A stretch of 64,000 nucleotides of DNA, taken from contig MVRP01000001.1 in assembly GCA_002067405.1 (NCBI GenBank), forward strand, positions 62,001-126,000, written 5' to 3'. Both the position numbers and the translations under genes were made by a program. How positions within the stretch are numbered: the stretch's first letter is position 1; every line of letters begins with the position of its first letter. This document shows, one piece after another, positions 31,773-42,286 of this stretch. The stretch comes from Syntrophorhabdaceae bacterium PtaU1.Bin034. Lineage in GTDB: Bacteria > Desulfobacterota_G > Syntrophorhabdia > Syntrophorhabdales > WCHB1-27. Below the pieces are notes generated by a model. The model had not been told where the DNA came from. It did not search any database and worked only from the letters and a program-made list of their open reading frames with translations.

Positions 31773-33380
31773 ATGAAAGTAATGCTGATACAGCCGCCCA
31801 TAGAAGATTTTTACGATACCTCCATCAGGACTTATCCTCTGGGTCTCCTGTACGCCGGAACAAGGATAGGCACAATTGCAGATGTGGTATTGTTCGATGC
31901 CAGGACGGGAATCAAACCCCAATCCCTGCCCGGCCATGAGTTTGCAGAGTTGAAGCCCTATTATCAAGAGGACATCTACACGCCCTTTTCGTTCTTTTCT
32001 AAATACAGCAGATTCGGTATGCCTGCGGTCGAGATAAAAAAGATGATCGCTCATGAGAGGCCCCATATTGTGGGCATTGCTTCAATGTGCAGTGCTTATG
32101 AGAGACAGACCCTGGAGGTGGCGGAAGCGGCCAAGCAGGTGGACAGCGAGATCGTGACGGTTTTGGGCGGCATCCATGCAACTCTCTTCCCCGAACATCT
32201 CCTCTCGAACCCGTGCGTCGACTACTGCATAAGAGGGGAAGGCGAAACCCCGTTTTTTGAGCTTGTGTCCGCACTGTCCTCCGGCGCTTCCGGCAAACTG
32301 ACAAGCATACCCGGCTTGTGTTTCAAGGAGGCCGAATCATTCCATGTCGTTAAGGCGAGCTTTGAAAGAGAGATCGGCCTCGTACCGGACAGAAGGCTTA
32401 TAGACCCTGATCGCTACCGGATCAACAAAAAGAGGTATACCTTCTTTCTCACTTCCAGAGGATGCCCCTTTTCATGCGGTTTCTGCGGCAAACCGGAATC
32501 TCCCTACCGAAAAAGAAGTCTTGCGAGCATCGAGAAGGAGATACACGACTGCGCAAATCTCGGTATCGAGGCCATAGATTTTGAAGACGATATGCTCAAC
32601 CTCGATAAGAAGACTTTTGCCTCGGTCCTCCGGCTGATCGCCGGCAAAGGTTTCACCTTATCCGCGATGAACGGAATCTACCCCGGCAATGTCGACGGCC
32701 CTACCCTGGAACTGATGCATGCAGCAGGTTTTCGCCGCCTCAACTTTTCCCTTGTCGATACCTCGGAGTCCGTGCTTCTGAGGCAAAAGCGACGGCTCCA
32801 GCCATCCTTTGTACAGCTCCTTCCCTATCTCGAGGCGTCACCATTTCTCGTAGAGGTCCATTTTATCATCGGGCTGCCAGGGCAGCGACCTAAGGAACTT
32901 ATCGATACATTGCTCTTCCTCATGGGAAAACGGCTCCTCATCGGGCCGAGCATCTTTTATCTATCGCCGGGCAGTCCGTTGCATCGCTCGATCGGCCGGA
33001 CTCCAATCCCCTTCCAATCAATGAGATCAAGCTTTATGCTCCCCTTCAACCCTTATTTTCCCCGGACCGTGACCTTTACGTTCGTAAAGCTTGTAAGGTT
33101 CATCAACTATGTGAAGCAGGTCCTCGACAGGCAGACGGGCATAACGCGAATGAGCGATCTCCTTGATCACAAGGTGACAGGGAAGGATGGCAGAAAAGAG
33201 ATTATCATCAGGCGACTGCTGATCGAGAAGAGGTTTGCATGCTACGATCTGCATCGGCACGATTTCCGGGACGAGGCGGTTGACGCTTCACTGGTACGCG
33301 CTTTTTTTCAGAAGGCCGAGGGCGCAAGGATCAAAGGGTTTAAGACAGGCAACTCGCTGCTGGTCGATGTCCGGGAATGA
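31773..33380 (+). CDS. B12-binding-domain radical SAM protein
   Basis: 535 residues from the ATG at 31773 (MKVMLIQPPIEDFY), which begins like other B12-binding radical SAM proteins; the upstream extension is not protein-like. A cobalamin-binding Rossmann-type domain (about 1-150, VTVLGGIHATLFPE) precedes the SAM domain with GCPFSCGFCGKPE (C-x3-C-x2-C), the FEDDMLNLD segment and VHFIIGLPGQ. The substrate is unknown. The gene stands alone and converges with lptE, ending 22 bases from it. The two palindromes upstream may control it. Confidence 0.88.
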   Translation: MKVMLIQPPIEDFYDTSIRTYPLGLLYAGTRIGTIADVVLFDARTGIKPQSLPGHEFAELKPYYQEDIYTPFSFFSKYSRFGMPAVEIKKMIAHERPHIVGIASMCSAYERQTLEVAEAAKQVDSEIVTVLGGIHATLFPEHLLSNPCVDYCIRGEGETPFFELVSALSSGASGKLTSIPGLCFKEAESFHVVKASFEREIGLVPDRRLIDPDRYRINKKRYTFFLTSRGCPFSCGFCGKPESPYRKRSLASIEKEIHDCANLGIEAIDFEDDMLNLDKKTFASVLRLIAGKGFTLSAMNGIYPGNVDGPTLELMHAAGFRRLNFSLVDTSESVLLRQKRRLQPSFVQLLPYLEASPFLVEVHFIIGLPGQRPKELIDTLLFLMGKRLLIGPSIFYLSPGSPLHRSIGRTPIPFQSMRSSFMLPFNPYFPRTVTFTFVKLVRFINYVKQVLDRQTGITRMSDLLDHKVTGKDGRKEIIIRRLLIEKRFACYDLHRHDFRDEAVDASLVRAFFQKAEGARIKGFKTGNSLLVDVRE

Positions 33381-33402
33381 CGGCGAGACCTTGTCTTTCC
33401 AC

Positions 33403-33903
33403 CTAATAGATGGCGGCCAGCTGAGACAGGAAGCGCCTTGCAATTCGTGCTGCAATCCTTTGCAAAGCCTGCCTTCTGCTAAAGTCTTCCTGATTGATGT
33501 CGCCTACCGTATAGGCCTCGGCGTCGGCAAATGCCCAGTTTTTCAAGGGATTCCCCTGCCTCGTCATATTGAGGCTTACGGTAACCGTGACAATCTTTTC
33601 AGCCGCCTGCCCTTGGAGGCTTAACGCACCGGGCCTTGTGCTTACGGACTCGATCGTGCCCTGCAGTACGCTATCAGCGCCCGGTCTGTTAAGATCAAAG
33701 CGGCCGCTTGAAGCAAGCTCATGCGAAAAAGCCGCAGTAAAGAACTCAGGGGTTTGCGGCTCGTAGCTGTTGTTCTTGAACACAGGTACGGAAAGGGAAA
33801 CCACCTCACCGCCGAAGACGCCGCGGTCACGGACCAGTTCGTGCCCGCACCCGCACAGGAGACACAATATAATAAAGAGCGAGATGACCTTGCCGGTTTT
33901 CAT
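33403..33903 (-). CDS. lptE: LptE-like LPS-assembly lipoprotein
   Basis: 166 residues with a lipoprotein signal (hydrophobic ISLFIILCLLC, lipobox LLCGC) and a beta-rich LptE-like domain (VVSLSVPVFKNNSYEPQ ... FTAAFSHELASSGRF). LptE is the outer-membrane lipoprotein plug of LptD in lipopolysaccharide export. It directly follows leuS, a common bacterial arrangement (leuS-lptE). This supports a Gram-negative envelope. Confidence 0.85.
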   Translation of the reverse strand: MKTGKVISLFIILCLLCGCGHELVRDRGVFGGEVVSLSVPVFKNNSYEPQTPEFFTAAFSHELASSGRFDLNRPGADSVLQGTIESVSTRPGALSLQGQAAEKIVTVTVSLNMTRQGNPLKNWAFADAEAYTVGDINQEDFSRRQALQRIAARIARRFLSQLAAIY

Positions 33904-33910
33904 CAGGTCC

Positions 33911-36400
33911 TCAGACCACGATGTTCACGAGTTTGTTGGGTACCACAATTACCTTCCTGATCTGCCGGTCCATTATGTGTCTCTGCACCTTTTCCAGAGA
34001 AAGAATAAGCCCCTTCAGGGCAGACTCGTCCATGTTGCGCTCGACCTCTACGGTGTCACGCAGCTTGCCGCTCACCTGAATCACAACCGTCACCATCTCT
34101 TCAATTACATAGGCCTCTTCGTAAGAAGGCCACGGGCGGCTTAACAGAAGGTCCGTATGACCCAGCGCCTGCCACAGTTCCTGGGTTATGTGGGGACAGA
34201 AAGGACTGACCAGCAGGATCAGATGGTCGATAGCGCCTCTCAGCGCACACAGGCTCTCCTTGTCCGTCCGTCCGGATTCCAGGAACTTCTGAATACCGTT
34301 GACCAGCTCCATTGTGGCTGCAATTGCCGTATTCAGATGAAACCTCTCAACGTCTTCGGTCACCTTCTTTATGGTTTTGTGGACCAGATGCAAGAGACCG
34401 GAGATAGCCTTGTCTTTTGAATCAGAGACAATCGAAGATTCGGCCTGCTTCAGCTCTTCCGCCCTCTCCATTACGAGCCTCCACAACCTTTGGAGGAATC
34501 GGTGGGACCCTTCCACGCCCTTATCGCTCCAGTCGAGATCTTTTTCGGGAGGAGAAGCGAAAAGACAGAAAAGTCTTGCCGTATCCGCCCCGAACCGTTC
34601 TATCAGATAGTCGGGATCAACGACGTTGCCCTTCGACTTGCTCATCTTGGCGCCGTCTTTTATTACCATGCCCTGGGTAAGGAGATTCTTGAACGGCTCC
34701 CTTTCGCCTACAAACCCCAGCTCGTTCAGCACACGGTTGAAAAACCTTGAATAGAGCAGATGGAGAACCGCGTGCTCAACACCGCCTATGTACTGATCTA
34801 CCGGCATCCAGTAGTCGACCCTTGTTCTGTCGAGCGGGGCCGCCTCAAAGTCGGGACAGGTGTATCTCAGGAAATACCAGGACGACTCGACAAAGGTATC
34901 CATTGTGTCTGTTTCCCGCCTGGCCATTTTCCCGCATTTCGGGCAATCCACATTGTAGAACTCGGGATAGTCCGCAAGGGGGGACCTTCCTACCATTTTT
35001 ACCTCGGCATCGAGGGGCAGGACAACAGGCAGGTCCTCGTAGGGCACAGGAACGACACCGCAGTCCTCGCAGTAAATCATGGGGATCGGCGTGCCCCAGT
35101 AACGCTGCCTTGATATGCCCCAATCCTTGAGCCTGTAATTGACTGTCCTCTTGCCTATTCCCTGCTCTTCCAGATAATCGATGATAGCGGGTATGGCTTC
35201 CCTGTTATTCCTGCCGTTGAACGGCCCGGAATTGACCATCAGTCCGTCACCCTCGTAGGCCTGCTCCATCGCCGCCGGGTCGATGGTCTTTTCTTCGGGC
35301 ATGATGGTGATAATGATCGGCAGGTTGAATTCTTTGGCAAATTCGAAGTCCCTCTGATCGTGGGCGGGAACGGACATTATTGCGCCCGTGCCGTATTCTG
35401 CCAGAACGAAATTACTCACAAAAATGGGCACCCTCTGCCGGGTGAGAGGATTGATGGCGTATCCGCCTGTAAAAACCCCTTCTTTCTTCAGGGAAAGCTC
35501 TGCCCTGAAGCTCCGGTCCTGCATCTTTGCCTTCTCAACAAAGGCAATCGCGTCTTTTTCATGAGGGGTGCCGAGACCCAACGTTGTTGCAAGAGGGTGT
35601 TCCGGAGCGAGGACCATGAAGGTCACACCATAGAGTGTATCGGGCCTGGTGGTAAAGATCGTCAGCTTATCCCCTTTTTCGAGAGGAAAATCGACCTCCG
35701 CGCCGAAGCTCTTTCCTATCCAGTTCCGCTGCATGTTCAGGACGCGGTCGGGCCAGCCCGGGAGATTCTTCGTATATTCATAAAGCTCGTCCGCGTACTT
35801 CGTGATCGCAAAGAACCACTGGGTAAGCTCGTTCTGGATAACCTCCTGACCGCACCGCCAGCATCTGCCGTCCTCTACCTGCTCGTTGGCGAGCACTGTC
35901 TGGCACTGTTCGCAATAATTGACAGGCGCACTTTTCCGGTAGATAAGGCCCTTCTCAAACATTTTCAGGAAGATCCACTGCTCGTGGCCGTAATACGCTA
36001 CATCGCAGGTTGCTATCTCCCTGTCCCAATCGTAGCCGAAGCCAAGGCGCTTCAGCTGTTTTTTCATGTAAGCGATATTTTCTTTTGTCCAGACAGCCGG
36101 GTGTATCCCCCGCTGAATGGCTGCATTCTCTGCGGGCATGCCGAACGCGTCCCATCCCATCGGGTGGAGGACGTTCAGCCCTCTCATTCTTTTGTAACGT
36201 GCGATTACGTCACCAATAGAGTAGTTCCGCACATGACCCATATGGATTCTGCCGGACGGATAGGGGAACATTTCCAGGAGATAGAATTTCTCCTTTTCTT
36301 TATCCTCTGTCACGCGAAAGAGGTTCTGTTCCTCCCACACGGATTGCCATTTCTCTTCTATAGCCTTCGGATCGTACCCTTGAACGTCTCTCTCTTTCAT
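33911..36400 (-). CDS. leuS: Leucyl-tRNA synthetase
   Basis: 829 residues, class I synthetase. The HIGH-type motif is [10 protein letters not shown] and the KMSKS motif AKMSKSKGN. The editing domain is present ([19 protein letters not shown]), as are zinc-type CxxC segments (CEQCQTVL and CWRCGQEV). It charges tRNA-Leu. lptE follows seven bases after the stop. Confidence 0.98.
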   Translation of the reverse strand: MKERDVQGYDPKAIEEKWQSVWEEQNLFRVTEDKEKEKFYLLEMFPYPSGRIHMGHVRNYSIGDVIARYKRMRGLNVLHPMGWDAFGMPAENAAIQRGIHPAVWTKENIAYMKKQLKRLGFGYDWDREIATCDVAYYGHEQWIFLKMFEKGLIYRKSAPVNYCEQCQTVLANEQVEDGRCWRCGQEVIQNELTQWFFAITKYADELYEYTKNLPGWPDRVLNMQRNWIGKSFGAEVDFPLEKGDKLTIFTTRPDTLYGVTFMVLAPEHPLATTLGLGTPHEKDAIAFVEKAKMQDRSFRAELSLKKEGVFTGGYAINPLTRQRVPIFVSNFVLAEYGTGAIMSVPAHDQRDFEFAKEFNLPIIITIMPEEKTIDPAAMEQAYEGDGLMVNSGPFNGRNNREAIPAIIDYLEEQGIGKRTVNYRLKDWGISRQRYWGTPIPMIYCEDCGVVPVPYEDLPVVLPLDAEVKMVGRSPLADYPEFYNVDCPKCGKMARRETDTMDTFVESSWYFLRYTCPDFEAAPLDRTRVDYWMPVDQYIGGVEHAVLHLLYSRFFNRVLNELGFVGEREPFKNLLTQGMVIKDGAKMSKSKGNVVDPDYLIERFGADTARLFCLFASPPEKDLDWSDKGVEGSHRFLQRLWRLVMERAEELKQAESSIVSDSKDKAISGLLHLVHKTIKKVTEDVERFHLNTAIAATMELVNGIQKFLESGRTDKESLCALRGAIDHLILLVSPFCPHITQELWQALGHTDLLLSRPWPSYEEAYVIEEMVTVVIQVSGKLRDTVEVERNMDESALKGLILSLEKVQRHIMDRQIRKVIVVPNKLVNIVV

Positions 36401-36440
36401 CCCATCACCGGTTCTTCAATAAATCAGGCTTTTGAAGGTG

Positions 36441-36494
36441 TTTACGCCTTCTCTTCCACCATAGCTTTTATGCGCAGGCGCAAAGCGTTCAATT
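36441..36494 (-). pseudogene. Partial duplicate of the argG 3' end
   Basis: This stretch encodes [16 protein letters not shown] and a stop, nearly the exact ArgG C-terminus. Thirty-one bases (36464-36494) are identical to 36732-36762 inside argG. No start or upstream coding sequence accompanies it. It lies about 215 bases beyond the real argG stop and suggests a local duplication or insertion event. Confidence 0.8.
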
Positions 36495-36520
36495 ATTGGG
36501 GCTTGCGTCGCCCCCTCCAC
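36495..36520. repeat. Dispersed 25-bp repeat, copy 1
   Basis: The sequence beginning ATTGGGGCTTGCGTCGCCCC matches the reverse complement of 49527-49551 except for one extra C. A partial relative (GCGTCGCCCCTCC) is at 36581-36593. It is part of the gene-free spacer 36401-36709. Confidence 0.75.
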
Positions 36521-36541
36521 CGGCAGAAGCCGGATGGAGCC

Positions 36542-36684
36542 TCCCCTTCAACAAAAGGAAGAGGCATTAGGCCCCGGCTAGCGTCGCCCCTCCGCCAGCA
36601 AAGCTGCCGGGCCTTCCCCTCATAAAGAGGAAAAGGCATTTTACCTGCCCCGGTCGACCCTCAGCAAAAGGAAGAGGCATTATA
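36542..36684. repeat. Three degenerate copies of a ~28-bp repeat
   Basis: Units near 36542-36569, 36615-36643 and 36657-36684 share the core CAAAAGGAAGAGGCATTA (second copy degenerate, with AAAGAGGAAAAGGCATTT). They fill the spacer between leuS and argG. Confidence 0.65.
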
Positions 36685-36709
36685 CCGCTGCTTGTGTCAT
36701 TAACTAACA

Positions 36710-37918
36710 TCAAACCTTTTCCTCGACCATCGCTTTTATGCGCAGGCGCAAAGCGTTCAATTTGATAAAGCCGCTCGCGTCGCCCTGGTTGTACACCGTA
36801 TCTTTGTCAAAGGTCGCGAAGTCCGGCTTATAGAGCGAGTTTTCCGATTTCCTTCCGACCACGATCGTGTTCCCCTTGTAGAGCTTGAGCCTGACCGTTC
36901 CCGTAACGCCTTTCTGGGCCTGGTCGGTAAAGGCGCGAAGGGCCTCCATCTCCGGCGAGTACCAGAAACCGTAATAAACAAGCTCTGAAACCTTCGTAAT
37001 CAGGCTGTCGCGGAGATGCATCACTTCACGGTCCATGGTGATCGATTCCATGGCCCGATGCGCCACATGCAGAATGGTGCAGCCCGGCGTCTCGTACACG
37101 CCGCGCGATTTCATTCCCACAAACCTGTTCTCTACTATATCGACCCTGCCGATGCCGTTCTCGCCTGCAATGCGGTTGAGCAGGTCTATGATTTCATGCG
37201 CCTTCATCTCTTTTCCGTCGATTCGCCTCGGCGTGCCGTCCTCGAAATCGATTTCGATGTACCGGGGCTTATCGGGTGCCCTTTCCGGCGAGACCGTGAG
37301 ACGGAACATCGATTCGTCAGGCTCATTCCAGGGGTCCTCCAGGATGCCCCCTTCGTAGCTGATGTGCATCAGGTTCCGGTCCATGCTGTAAGGCTTGGCT
37401 TTGCTTACCGGCACATCGATCCCATGCTCTCTTGCATAATCCATGAGGTCTTCCCTGGATGAAAAGTTCCATTCCCTCCACGGCGCGATGACCTTTATGT
37501 GGGGTGCGAGCGCGTAAAAAGTCAGCTCAAAACGCACCTGGTCATTGCCTTTGCCGGTCGAGCCATGACAGACCGCATCGGCATTCTCCATTTTGGCGAT
37601 CTCCACCTGTCTCTTTGCGATGAGCGGCCTCGCGATAGACGTTCCGAGCATGTAAGTCCCTTCATAGATCGCGTTTGCCTTAATGCAGAAAAAGACGAAA
37701 TCTCTTGCAAATTCCTCCCTGAGGTCCTCAATGTATATCTTTGAAGCCCCGGTTCTAATGGCTTTCTCTTCCAGGCCGTCGAGTTCGTCCTGCTGTCCCA
37801 CGTCCGCCGTGTAGGCTATCACTTCGCATCCGTACTGCTCGCGCAGCCATTTCACCAATATTGAAGTATCAAGTCCGCCTGAATAGGCGAGAACTACTTT
37901 TTTGATATCGCTGCTCAT
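36710..37918 (-). CDS. argG: Argininosuccinate synthase
   Basis: 402 residues from the ATG at 37918 with GGAGG seven bases upstream; a longer frame to 37942 is less likely. The PP-loop is [10 protein letters not shown], with [12 protein letters not shown] and [18 protein letters not shown]. It ligates citrulline and aspartate, using ATP, to give argininosuccinate. It is the last gene of the run argB-argD-argF-argG. Its 3' end is partly duplicated just downstream. Confidence 0.97.
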   Translation of the reverse strand: MSSDIKKVVLAYSGGLDTSILVKWLREQYGCEVIAYTADVGQQDELDGLEEKAIRTGASKIYIEDLREEFARDFVFFCIKANAIYEGTYMLGTSIARPLIAKRQVEIAKMENADAVCHGSTGKGNDQVRFELTFYALAPHIKVIAPWREWNFSSREDLMDYAREHGIDVPVSKAKPYSMDRNLMHISYEGGILEDPWNEPDESMFRLTVSPERAPDKPRYIEIDFEDGTPRRIDGKEMKAHEIIDLLNRIAGENGIGRVDIVENRFVGMKSRGVYETPGCTILHVAHRAMESITMDREVMHLRDSLITKVSELVYYGFWYSPEMEALRAFTDQAQKGVTGTVRLKLYKGNTIVVGRKSENSLYKPDFATFDKDTVYNQGDASGFIKLNALRLRIKAMVEEKV

Positions 37919-38000
37919 GTACCATCCTCCATCAAATAACAAAGGCGCAAATGAGAAAATGGCAGCGCCATTTCACCATTTTGTCGCCTTTTTATGCCTT

Positions 38001-38918
38001 TTATTCATCCGTCTTCGTAATCAGCCATTCCAAAAGTGCCTGCTGCACGTATAGTCTGTTCTCTGCTTGCGTGAAGATTACGTCCTGGAACCGTTCAAAA
38101 ACCGCGTCCGTTATCTCCTGATCCCTGTGAGCAGGAAGGCAATGCATGACTATTGCGTCGGGTTTCGCAACCTTCATCAGCTCGTCGTCCAGCCGGAACG
38201 GTCCGAACGCCTGCTTTCTCTCTTCCTTCTCCTTCTCCATACCCATACTGACCCATACGTCGGTGTTGATCACATCCGCCTCTTTGGCGGCCGCAAATGG
38301 GTCGGTGGTCAGAGTCAGCGTGCCCTTCTCCTCCGCCGCATCGACCACTTCCTTAAAGGGGCCGTATCCTTCCGGTGATGCTACAGCAAGAGGAAAACCG
38401 AAAAGGATCGACGCTTCTATCCACGAATTGGCGATGTTATTGCCATCGCCCACGTATGCTATCTTCATATCGGTCAGATTCCCTTTACGCTCTTTCACGG
38501 TGAGGAGGTCCGCCAGTATCTGGCAGGGGTGGTAGAGGTCAGACAAACCGTTGATCACGGGTATGCTCGCCCATCTGGCAAGTTCTTCAACGGTTTGCTG
38601 AGAATAAGTACGGATCATGATGGCATCCGCATAGCGGCTGAGAACCCTTGCCGTATCCCGCACGGGTTCACCTCTGCCCATTTGCGTTTCCGATGGGCTG
38701 AGAAACAGGGCATTGCCTCCCAGTTGCTGTATCCCCACCTCAAATGATATCCTCGTTCTTGTCGATGCCTTTTCGAAGATCATTGCGAGGGTCCGGTCCT
38801 TGAGAGGCTTGTATTCTCCCCGTGTCTTTCGGACCTGTTTCAGAAAAGCGGCTCTTTCCAGCAGATAAGTGCACTCCTCGGTCGTGGTGTCGAGCAACCT
38901 CGTGAAATCCCTTTTCAT
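38001..38918 (-). CDS. argF: Ornithine carbamoyltransferase
   Basis: 305 residues. The carbamoyl-phosphate site is EKASTRTRISFE and the ornithine site HCLPAHR; GLSDLYHPCQILADL is also present. It makes citrulline. The ATG overlaps the argD stop by four bases (ATGA), so translation is coupled. Confidence 0.97.
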   Translation of the reverse strand: MKRDFTRLLDTTTEECTYLLERAAFLKQVRKTRGEYKPLKDRTLAMIFEKASTRTRISFEVGIQQLGGNALFLSPSETQMGRGEPVRDTARVLSRYADAIMIRTYSQQTVEELARWASIPVINGLSDLYHPCQILADLLTVKERKGNLTDMKIAYVGDGNNIANSWIEASILFGFPLAVASPEGYGPFKEVVDAAEEKGTLTLTTDPFAAAKEADVINTDVWVSMGMEKEKEERKQAFGPFRLDDELMKVAKPDAIVMHCLPAHRDQEITDAVFERFQDVIFTQAENRLYVQQALLEWLITKTDE

Positions 38919-40111
38919 TTCTTATTGTGCCTCTCGAATATCTTGCTGGCTATCTCAAGAAATATGTCGATCTCTTCTCTTTCTATGATAAGGGGAGGCA
39001 AGAGCCTCACCACATTGCCCTTCGATGCATAAAGAATAACGCCTTCCGCCAGAAAATCCTGAACTATGCTGTTAACCTCAACATTGAATTCAATGCCGAG
39101 AAGCAGACCCATTCCCCTCACGTCGACGATAAAGGGAAACCTCTTCTTCAAGGCGAGAAGTCCCTGCTGGAGATAGGCGCCTGTCTTTTCACATTTACGG
39201 ACGATGCCCTCTTCAAGCATGGTATTGATGGTCGCGATCACCGCAGCCGACGCAAGCGGGTTCCCTCCAAAGGTTGATGCGTGCGTGCCTGGCTCAAAGG
39301 AATCCATCACCCGGTCTGTCGCCACCATCGCTCCCACGGGAAATCCGCTTCCCAATGCCTTCGCGAGGCTCATAATATCCGGTTCTATGCCATAATGCTC
39401 GTAGCAGAAAAGCTTGCCAGTCCTGGCCATTCCTGTCTGGACCTCATCTATTATCAAAAGAATGTCTTTTTCCCTGGTTATTTCCCGCAGCTTTTTCAGG
39501 TACTCTTTTCCGGCGACGAACACCCCGCCCTCCGACTGGATACACTCGAGCATGATGGCGCACGTCCTCTCGGATATGCTCTTCTCAACCGCGTCCAGGT
39601 CATTGAACGGCACGAAGGAAAAACCGTCAACCATGGGGCTGAAGCCTACCTGGAACTTGGTCTGGCCTGTTGCCGACAAGGTGGCAATGGTACGGCCGTG
39701 AAAGGAGTTCTCCATTGCGATGATTTCCGATCTCCCCTCGCCATGGTTTTTCCAGGAATAACGCCGTGCGAGCTTGATCGCCGCCTCGTTCGCCTCGGCC
39801 CCGCTATTGCAGAAAAACACCTTGTCCGCAAATGAGTTCTCCACGATCAACTCGGCCGCCCTGATCTGGGGGTCTGTATAGAAGATATTCGAGACATGCC
39901 ATAGCTTGTTTGCCTGGTTTGTCAAACGGTCGACTGCCGCCTTGTTCACATGACCCAGGTTGCACACGGCTATGCCGGACAGGAAATCCAGATAGCGTCT
40001 TCCGTTCATATCCCAAAGCCAGCATCCTTCTCCTTTGGCGATGCCGATCGGGAAGCGGTTGTAGGTATTAGCCAGGTATTTTTTCCCTTTATCTATCCAT
40101 TCCTGCTGCAT
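38915..40111 (-). CDS. argD: Acetylornithine aminotransferase
   Basis: 398 residues, class III PLP aminotransferase. The Schiff-base Lys lies in SLAKALGSGFPVGAM, with IIDEVQTGMARTG and FHGRTIATLSATGQ. It converts N-acetylglutamate semialdehyde to N-acetylornithine. It starts one base after argB, with GGGAG. A succinyldiaminopimelate transaminase side activity is common in the family. Confidence 0.95.
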   Translation of the reverse strand: MQQEWIDKGKKYLANTYNRFPIGIAKGEGCWLWDMNGRRYLDFLSGIAVCNLGHVNKAAVDRLTNQANKLWHVSNIFYTDPQIRAAELIVENSFADKVFFCNSGAEANEAAIKLARRYSWKNHGEGRSEIIAMENSFHGRTIATLSATGQTKFQVGFSPMVDGFSFVPFNDLDAVEKSISERTCAIMLECIQSEGGVFVAGKEYLKKLREITREKDILLIIDEVQTGMARTGKLFCYEHYGIEPDIMSLAKALGSGFPVGAMVATDRVMDSFEPGTHASTFGGNPLASAAVIATINTMLEEGIVRKCEKTGAYLQQGLLALKKRFPFIVDVRGMGLLLGIEFNVEVNSIVQDFLAEGVILYASKGNVVRLLPPLIIEREEIDIFLEIASKIFERHNKK

Positions 40112-40112
40112 G

Positions 40113-40949
40113 CTATTCTCCCGCTATCTGGGTACCGATACCCGAGTCTGTAAATACTTCCAGGAGCAACGCGTGGGGAATCCGGCCGTCGATGATGTGT
40201 GTCTTCTTCACGCCGCCATGCAGCGCGTCAAGGCAGCACGTGATCTTGGGTATCATTCCTCCCCTCACAGTGTTACTCTTCACCAGCTTTCTCGCCTCCT
40301 GAGTGGTCAACGCCGATATCGGCTTCAGCGTCTCATCAAGGACCCCGGGGACATCGGTCAGGAGAATCAGCTTTTCGGCCCGCAGCGACTTTGCAATAGC
40401 ACCGGCAGCGGTATCGGCATTCACATTATAGGTGTTCCCGTCGTTGCTCGTGGCGAGCGGTGCAATGACAGGGATGCAACCGGAATCGGAAACTAATTTG
40501 ATCATCTTTCCGTTCACGTTTACCACCTCTCCCACAAAACCGATGTCCTTACCCTTGACCTTTTCAGCGAGAAGGAGCTTTCCGTCTTTTCCGGACAAAC
40601 CGAGTGCCTGCCCCCCGTTATTATGAATTTCCTGAACGATCTCCTTGTTGATCGATCCCGAAAGCACCATCTCCACGACTTTCAGGGTCGCCTCATCGGT
40701 GACCCTCAATCCGTCCACGAATCTCGTCGGTATATCGAGCTTGGTGAGCATTCTTTCGATCGCCGGCCCTCCGCCGTGTACGATAACAGGGTTTATGCCG
40801 ACATATTTGAGGAGGACGATGTCCTTTGCAAACTCCTTTTTCAGCGGCTCCTCCTCCATTGCCGCCCCACCGTATTTTACAACAAAGGTGCAGCCCGAGA
40901 AATTCTTGATGTACGGAAGCGCTTCCAGTAAAACGTTGATCTTCTCCAT
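40113..40949 (-). CDS. argB: Acetylglutamate kinase
   Basis: 278 residues. Motifs are FVVKYGGAAMEE, VIVHGGGPAIERML and NADTAAGAIAKSLRAEKLIL. It phosphorylates N-acetylglutamate, often the arginine feedback point in bacteria with the cyclic pathway. Its ATG shares a base with the hslU stop (TAATG), so arginine genes are translationally joined to hslVU. argC and argJ are not in the window. Confidence 0.97.
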   Translation of the reverse strand: MEKINVLLEALPYIKNFSGCTFVVKYGGAAMEEEPLKKEFAKDIVLLKYVGINPVIVHGGGPAIERMLTKLDIPTRFVDGLRVTDEATLKVVEMVLSGSINKEIVQEIHNNGGQALGLSGKDGKLLLAEKVKGKDIGFVGEVVNVNGKMIKLVSDSGCIPVIAPLATSNDGNTYNVNADTAAGAIAKSLRAEKLILLTDVPGVLDETLKPISALTTQEARKLVKSNTVRGGMIPKITCCLDALHGGVKKTHIIDGRIPHALLLEVFTDSGIGTQIAGE

Positions 40950-42277
40950 TACAGTATGTACCTGCTCAGGTCCTCCTTCTCAAGGAATTCACTCAGTCTT
41001 TGCCTCACATATTCTTTGGTTATGGTCACCTTCTTTTCCGTCATTTCCGGTGCGTCGAAAGAGACATCGTCGAGGAGCTTCTCCATTACCGTATAGAGCC
41101 TCCTTGCCCCTATATTCTCGGTCATCTCATTGATCCGCTGGGAGATGTCGGCTATTTCCAGAATGCCTTCATGTCCGAAGTCGAGCTCGATCCCCTCTGT
41201 CTCCAGAAGCGCCTTGTACTGTTTTACCAATGCGTTATCAGGCTCCGTGAGTATCCTGAAAAAATCGTCCTTGGTGAGGGGCCCCAATTCGACCCGTATC
41301 GGGAACCTCCCTTGAAGCTCCGGTATCAGGTCGGAGGGCTTGGACATGTGGAAAGCACCTGCCGCAATAAAGAGAATGTGATCCGTTTTTACCATGCCGT
41401 ACTTGGTGGTCACGGTTGTTCCTTCCACTATGGGGAGTATGTCCCGCTGGACCCCTTCCCTGGAGACATCCGGCCCGTGGGTCTGATCACGGCTCGCGAT
41501 CTTGTCAAGCTCGTCCAGGAATATGATCCCCGCCTGCTCCACCCTGTTCACCGCATCGTTCACCACCCTGTCCATATCGATCAGCTTCTTTGACTCTTCC
41601 TGGATAAGATGCTCGTAAGCTTCGCCCACCTTCACCCGCCGCCTTTTCGTCTTCTTGGGCAGGATATTGCCGAACATGTCCCGAAGCTGCATATCCATCT
41701 CTTCCATGCCCTGGGATGAGAATATCTCTATAATCGGAAGGGATCGCTCGGGCACCTCGATCTCCACGAACTTCTCCTTGAGCTTCCCCTCCCTGAAGAA
41801 AGCCCTCATTTTTTCCCTTGTAAGATCGTTGGGCTGCTCCTCCCCGGGCCTGGAAGCCCTCTTCGGCGAAACCAAAAGGTCGAGTATCCTTTCTTCCGCC
41901 AGATCGCGCGCCTTCTCCAATACACGTTCCTGCTCTTCCTTTTTTACCATGTTCACGGAAAGCTCGGTAAGGTCCCTGATCATTGACTCCACATCTCGAC
42001 CCACATAGCCCACTTCAGTGAATTTGGTGGCCTCGATCTTTAAAAAAGGTGCATTGGCAAGCTTGGCGAGACGCCTCGCTATCTCGGTCTTGCCGACGCC
42101 TGTAGGGCCTATCATGATGATGTTCTTCGGCGCGATCTCATCCCGAAGGGACTCGGGAATCATCTGCCTTCTCCATCTGTTGCGTAACGCGATTGCGACT
42201 GCCCTCTTGGCCTTATTCTGGCCGATAATGTACCTGTTCAGCTCTTCCAGAATGGCCCGGGGTATCATCGTCTTCAT
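40949..42277 (-). CDS. hslU: ATP-dependent protease ATPase subunit HslU
   Basis: 442 residues, AAA+ unfoldase. Walker A is [11 protein letters not shown] and Walker [10 protein letters not shown]; sensor-2 is RRLYTVME. The C-terminus ends SRYIL, the tail that docks into and activates HslV. Partner HslV is encoded just upstream. GGAG precedes the ATG. Confidence 0.97.
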   Translation of the reverse strand: MKTMIPRAILEELNRYIIGQNKAKRAVAIALRNRWRRQMIPESLRDEIAPKNIIMIGPTGVGKTEIARRLAKLANAPFLKIEATKFTEVGYVGRDVESMIRDLTELSVNMVKKEEQERVLEKARDLAEERILDLLVSPKRASRPGEEQPNDLTREKMRAFFREGKLKEKFVEIEVPERSLPIIEIFSSQGMEEMDMQLRDMFGNILPKKTKRRRVKVGEAYEHLIQEESKKLIDMDRVVNDAVNRVEQAGIIFLDELDKIASRDQTHGPDVSREGVQRDILPIVEGTTVTTKYGMVKTDHILFIAAGAFHMSKPSDLIPELQGRFPIRVELGPLTKDDFFRILTEPDNALVKQYKALLETEGIELDFGHEGILEIADISQRINEMTENIGARRLYTVMEKLLDDVSFDAPEMTEKKVTITKEYVRQRLSEFLEKEDLSRYIL

Positions 42278-42286
42278 CTACAGCTC

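Noticed and set aside
34747..36625. Long plus-strand open frames across leuS
   Set aside because: They mirror the leuS gene on the other strand and have no domain of their own.
36542..36684. CRISPR-like repeats
   Set aside because: Only three degenerate units with unequal spacing and no cas genes; not a CRISPR array.
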